Of a stretch of 64,000 nt of DNA, positions 60,730 through 64,000 are shown in pieces. The stretch comes from Hellea sp. (GTDB lineage: Bacteria > Pseudomonadota > Alphaproteobacteria > Caulobacterales > Maricaulaceae). The first letter of the stretch is position 1, and the number at the start of each line of letters is the position of its first letter. The DNA lies in contig JABABK010000001.1 of NCBI GenBank assembly GCA_014238285.1, positions 1 through 64,000 of the forward strand, read 5' to 3'. Position numbers and translations under genes: made by a program. The notes under the pieces were generated by a model. The model saw only the letters and a program-made list of their open reading frames with translations. It searched no databases and was not told where the DNA came from.

Positions 60730-61841
60730 AACTCATCCGATGTCAGGATGTGTTTTAAGGTTTGACCCAGAGTTTTGCTAAAGCCTTTTTCGTCTGAGCG
60801 GTTGATGTATAAAACCATGACGGCGTCTTTTTCGGGTATGTAGAACGCCGCCGTAAAATATCCATCGACGCCGCCTGTGTGCCCGTAAACTTCACTTCCG
60901 GATTTGGAGTGCATAATTTCAACGCCCATGCCTTGGAATTTGCGCTCACTTTCCTGCAAAGGATTGACTCGCATTTGATCGCCAATGTTGCGAAATTTAC
61001 CAGCCTTCGTAAACAAGGCTTTTAACCAGGCTTCTAAATCAGGGGCGGTTGAGAAAATCCCGCCATCAGGTCCAGTGTTTTCTTCCCATGTGAAGGTGTT
61101 ATACTCTTTGCCGGCTAGGCGGGCATAGCCATGAACTTTGTCACCTTCAATTTGAGACATGCCATATCTCGTTCCGGTGAGGTTGAGTGGATCAAAGAGA
61201 TGCGTTTGAAAAAGGCTATCCAAGGATTGCCCATAAACCTTCTCTAGGATGAGCGCTAAAAGATGATAATTTGTGTTGGAATATTTGAATTTCTCACCCG
61301 GCTCCATCGTCGCTTTTTTGCCATCAATGGCATTAAGGACAAGATCCGTTGTTAAGGGACCACGATCTTTCCAATCTTTTTTATAGAACCGAACGCTATA
61401 GTAATCTGGTATTCCGGAGGAGTGATTAAGTAATTGCCGGACTGTCGGGTTAAGGCCTTTGGGAAGTTTATCCAGTACGGCCTGATCTATGTAAACATCA
61501 ATCGGGGCATCCAGATCAACCTGCCCATCATTGACTGTCATCATGGTGAGCGCCGAGACAAAAGTCTTCGTCACACTGCCGACGCGTAGGCTGGCATCTT
61601 TTGGCATGGCAATATTAGTGTTCTTTTCGGCCAGTCCGGCCGCCTTGAAATATCGCTGCTTGGGGCTTGATACCAATAGAATTGCCCCAGGTGTATAGTT
61701 ACTTGTTTCGGCTAAAATACTGTCCAGTCCACTTTGTTGTATGGATTTAGCGGGTTGAGCAATAGAGTCACAAGCGGCAAACAAGCTACTCAAGAAAATG
61801 AAAAACAGACTGAGTTTAATGATGTTATGGCGGATTAGCAT
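60726..61841 (-). CDS. Beta-lactamase-fold serine hydrolase lipoprotein
   Basis: 371 residues from ATG 61841 (GGAG upstream; GTG-type starts earlier rejected). Lipobox SSLFAAC with Cys24. Class C beta-lactamase/DD-peptidase motifs: Ser89-x-x-Lys92 in GSVTKTF, Tyr187-Ser-Asn in [10 protein letters not shown] and HTG in [10 protein letters not shown]. The family includes esterases, D-aminopeptidases and penicillin-binding proteins, so substrate is open. Exported and membrane-anchored. Confidence 0.88.
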   Translation of the reverse strand: MLIRHNIIKLSLFFIFLSSLFAACDSIAQPAKSIQQSGLDSILAETSNYTPGAILLVSSPKQRYFKAAGLAEKNTNIAMPKDASLRVGSVTKTFVSALTMMTVNDGQVDLDAPIDVYIDQAVLDKLPKGLNPTVRQLLNHSSGIPDYYSVRFYKKDWKDRGPLTTDLVLNAIDGKKATMEPGEKFKYSNTNYHLLALILEKVYGQSLDSLFQTHLFDPLNLTGTRYGMSQIEGDKVHGYARLAGKEYNTFTWEENTGPDGGIFSTAPDLEAWLKALFTKAGKFRNIGDQMRVNPLQESERKFQGMGVEIMHSKSGSEVYGHTGGVDGYFTAAFYIPEKDAVMVLYINRSDEKGFSKTLGQTLKHILTSDEF

Positions 61842-61975
61842 GGGGGCTCCATATTGGTTGGTGCCGTTCAATATCATTTACTTCATACCTGTTCTCGCCT
61901 ATTTTCGTATCCATAGATGCGAATATCGTATAAAATTATTACTTAAATGGCGAAAAACGCAAATACGGATGAAAT

Positions 61976-62368
61976 ATGACTTTAGATGGATTTGATCGGG
62001 CTATTTTACGAATTGTTCAAAAGGACAATCAGGTCACTCATGCTGATATTGGTAAAGATATAGGCCTATCAGCATCTGCTGTCCGCCGACGCCTGAAAAT
62101 ATTGCGAGACAATGACGTCATCATTCGGGATGTCAGCCTTGTGCGGCCAGAGTCTTTAGGCGTCCGCCTGATCGTGACGTTATCTTTTGGGGACGAAAGT
62201 CTTGCAGTCTATGACGCCTTTGATGCGTTAATCCTGGAGACCCCTGAAATTCTACAAGGCTACCATGTTGCTGGGAGCAATGACTATGTCTTGATCGTTC
62301 ACGGTTCTTCTCTTGAGTGGTACGAAGAGTGGGGCAAGCAAATATTTATGTCCAATCCGGCGGTATGA
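61976..62368 (+). pseudogene. Lrp/AsnC-family regulator, frameshifted near the C-terminus
   Basis: 130 residues in frame: HTH (VTHADIGKDIGLSASAVRRR LKIL) and RAM ligand domain (YHVAGSNDYVLIVHGSSLEW). The frame stops right after FMSNPAV. In the next frame the sequence continues RYDTQVIWSCKKFETALNL and stops at 62418-62420; this is the normal AsnC C-terminus (NPAxRRYxTxV...KxTTALPL). A lesion of +1 or -2 bases at about 62358-62365 therefore removed the last about 20 residues. The protein may still be made truncated. Intact extent would be 61976-62420. Confidence 0.75.
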
Positions 62369-62431
62369 CACTCAGGTCATCTGGTCGTGCAAAAAATTTG
62401 AAACCGCTCTGAATTTGTGATTCCTAAAGAC

Positions 62432-63433
62432 CTACCCCGCCGTCAGCACATGTTTGTGTTTAGGATTGTCTTCGTGGTCGATGCCGCAATGTAGATTGGC
62501 ATCGGGGTTTTCGAAAATTGACTCGCCGCCATTGAGGAAAAATGCGGCGTCTTTTTTCATGGCATCGGCGATAAAGTCATAGACAGCCCGAATACGGGTA
62601 GAGCGGCGCAGGTCTTCATGGGCGACCAGATAGAGCGCTTCTTGCTGGCTGACATTCGGCAGAACTCGAAGAAGATTATCCGTGTTCCCGAGCATGCCGC
62701 AGGAGCACAGCGGCAGGGCGCCAATCCCGTAACCCGCGACGAGGGCATTATCATAGGCCCAGATATTATTCGTCCGGAAGGTGACATTTTCCGGCATGAA
62801 TAACGGATTTTTATTCTCATCATGTATCCAAAGCGGCATTTCCTCTTTGACCATGGCAATGACAGCGTCATGCCCGGTGAGATCTTCGAGAGATGACGGA
62901 GAGCCCCGGCGCTGGATATAATTTGGCGATGCAAAAAGACCGAAGGTGACATCGGCGACTTTTTTGGCAATCAGGCTATTTTGTTCACCGGGGGATTGCC
63001 ATCGCAGGGCGATATCGGCTTCGCGCTGGGCCAGATTAAATTCCCGAAATCCAATCCCGATATCAAATGTAATGTTAGGGTGACTGTCTCGAAAGACTTG
63101 AAGCACGCCTGGGAGCCAGGCTGTTCCTATACCCTCGGTCGCCGAAATTCTAACCACGCCAGAGAGTGAATGCTCCAGTGATGCCGAGGAGCGGTCAATG
63201 GCCGAAGCTTCTTCTTGCATACGGGTAATATGATCCAAAACGCCGTGACCAAATGTGGTCGGAACCATTTTCCCGTTCTCTTTTTTTAATAAAGGCGTGC
63301 CGAAATGCTCTTCAAGGGCGCGAATGCGCCGTCCAACGGTGGGTTGGCTCATATGGAGCTTCTTACCTGCGGCGGTGAGGCTGCCTGATTCGGCAACAGC
63401 AAGGAATATTGGATAGTCTGACCAGTTGTTCAT
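62432..63433 (-). CDS. LysR-family transcriptional regulator
   Basis: 333 residues. N-terminal winged HTH: VAESGSLTAAGKKLHMSQPT VGRRIRALEEHFG. The C-terminal substrate-binding domain (about 90-300: VVRISATEGIGTAWLPGVLQ, ITFDIGIGFREFNLAQREAD, IALRW) is the LysR type. Slightly longer than usual C-terminal tail (HCGIDHEDNPKHKHVLTAG). Divergent from the TPR-protein gene at 63529, which it may control. Confidence 0.88.
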   Translation of the reverse strand: MNNWSDYPIFLAVAESGSLTAAGKKLHMSQPTVGRRIRALEEHFGTPLLKKENGKMVPTTFGHGVLDHITRMQEEASAIDRSSASLEHSLSGVVRISATEGIGTAWLPGVLQVFRDSHPNITFDIGIGFREFNLAQREADIALRWQSPGEQNSLIAKKVADVTFGLFASPNYIQRRGSPSSLEDLTGHDAVIAMVKEEMPLWIHDENKNPLFMPENVTFRTNNIWAYDNALVAGYGIGALPLCSCGMLGNTDNLLRVLPNVSQQEALYLVAHEDLRRSTRIRAVYDFIADAMKKDAAFFLNGGESIFENPDANLHCGIDHEDNPKHKHVLTAG

Positions 63434-63528
63434 TCATATTTGTATAAACTCTATGCCGTTATTGTCAATAGTATTCGTTTTTGATCGTTCCTATATGTTG
63501 TTCATCAAAAAAAGAAAAGGTATTTGCC

Positions 63529-63924
63529 ATGACAATTCGTACAACACTTCTCGCTCTAAGCGCCGCAGCCATGATGACCACAACACTCGCCGCAACCCCT
63601 GCAATGGCTGGTGACAACCCGTCAATATTTTCACAGTGGAAGGTCGAAACTTCGACTGATTACTATGTGAAAGCTGGCGCCAAGGCGTTCAAAAAAGGCG
63701 ATTATAACCGCAGCGTTGCTTATTCTAACAAGGCTATCGATAAAGGTCTTAGCTCAAAACGCGAAGCTATAGCGTATTCAAATTTATGCGCGGCGCACGG
63801 CGCTCTTCACGAAACAGCGGCTGCTGCCGAAGCTTGTGATAAAGCGCTCGAATTGCGTCCAGACTATGCTCCAGCCCAAGCTAATCAAGCTGGCCTTAGA
63901 ACATTATTTGCCCAAAATAAGTAA
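63529..63924 (+). CDS. Exported TPR protein
   Basis: 131 residues from ATG 63529 (aaaagg upstream). Signal peptide MTIRTTLLALSAAAMMTTTL ... AMAGD. Two to three TPR motifs: AGAKAFKKGDYNRSVAYSNK, AIAYSNLCAAHGALHETAAA and CDKALELRPDYAPAQANQAG. Periplasmic protein-interaction role is expected. Divergent from LysR, 95 bp apart. A partial repeat (cccttctccccggagaaggg type) follows at the window edge. Confidence 0.75.
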   Translation: MTIRTTLLALSAAAMMTTTLAATPAMAGDNPSIFSQWKVETSTDYYVKAGAKAFKKGDYNRSVAYSNKAIDKGLSSKREAIAYSNLCAAHGALHETAAAAEACDKALELRPDYAPAQANQAGLRTLFAQNK

Positions 63925-64000
63925 GCGGCTTAAATAGTTTCCCCCGTCCCTTCTTCTCCCCGGAGAAGGGACTTCCTTCCGCAATTTGCGCCCCCACTTA

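Overview
The window looks like chromosome from a marine, moderate-GC alphaproteobacterium, probably in or near Maricaulales/Hyphomonadales. This is inferred from gene content: the BolA - J-domain protein - CobS - CobT neighbourhood, a GcrA-type regulator, many Sel1-repeat proteins, a cation:alanine/glycine symporter, carotenoid-oxygenase, thiolase and sterol-desaturase family genes, and many dispersed palindromic repeats of the 'tgtcatcccgg...cgggatgaca' kind. No rRNA, tRNA, CRISPR array, transposase or phage structural gene was seen.

Layout. 1-1.75 kb: the 3' end of an RHS polymorphic toxin whose C-terminal deaminase tip is broken by a frameshift, then a small AT-rich probable immunity gene. 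1.9-7.2 kb (minus strand): a tight three-gene operon with the hallmarks of a multi-component alpha-helical pore-forming toxin. 7.5-9.9 kb: a hybrid histidine kinase. 10-11.5 kb: two small exported proteins, the second split at a perfect -1 slippery heptamer. 11.7-14.6 kb: a small zinc-ribbon protein, an HDAC/acetylpolyamine-deacetylase family enzyme and an AgcS symporter. 14.9-18 kb: two long Sel1-repeat proteins in one operon. 18.3-26.8 kb: VOC proteins, a YcxB-like protein, a TolB-like/TPR membrane protein, an exported trypsin-like protease, a methyltransferase and membrane proteins. 26.9-31.3 kb (minus strand): an operon-like run of six exported proteins whose first gene carries a C-terminal ubiquitin domain. 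31.4-36.7 kb: small lipoprotein and membrane genes, carotenoid oxygenase, thiolase and a beta-barrel protein. 37-40.2 kb: a two-gene unit with a zinc-carboxypeptidase/VWA fusion. 40.4-48.4 kb: deiodinase-like protein with a divergent TetR, an ECF sigma pair, DUF1415 and DUF1428 proteins, a TetR/sterol-desaturase divergent pair and a second histidine kinase. 48.5-51.9 kb: a giant TonB-like protein and a cold-shock protein. 52.3-55 kb: lipoprotein, membrane and TPR proteins. 55.2-60.7 kb: bolA, J-domain gene, cobS and cobT, with a GcrA-like cassette between cobS and cobT. 60.7-64 kb: a beta-lactamase-fold lipoprotein, a frameshifted Lrp/AsnC regulator, a LysR regulator and a TPR protein.

How it may fit together. 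Two exported-protein operons (Sel1 pair at 14.9-18 kb; ubiquitin/Sel1 cluster at 26.9-31.3 kb) share an identical 20-bp palindrome (catcatctatacagatgatg) about 70-100 bp upstream of their first genes, which suggests one regulon. The RHS toxin, the pore-forming-toxin-like operon and the ubiquitin-domain operon are the best candidates for antagonism or host-interaction functions. CobS and CobT are two of the three subunits of aerobic cobaltochelatase (cobalamin synthesis); CobN is not in the window. Three genes carry apparent frameshifts, two of them at or next to homopolymers, so assembly error has to be considered along with real pseudogenization or programmed frameshifting.
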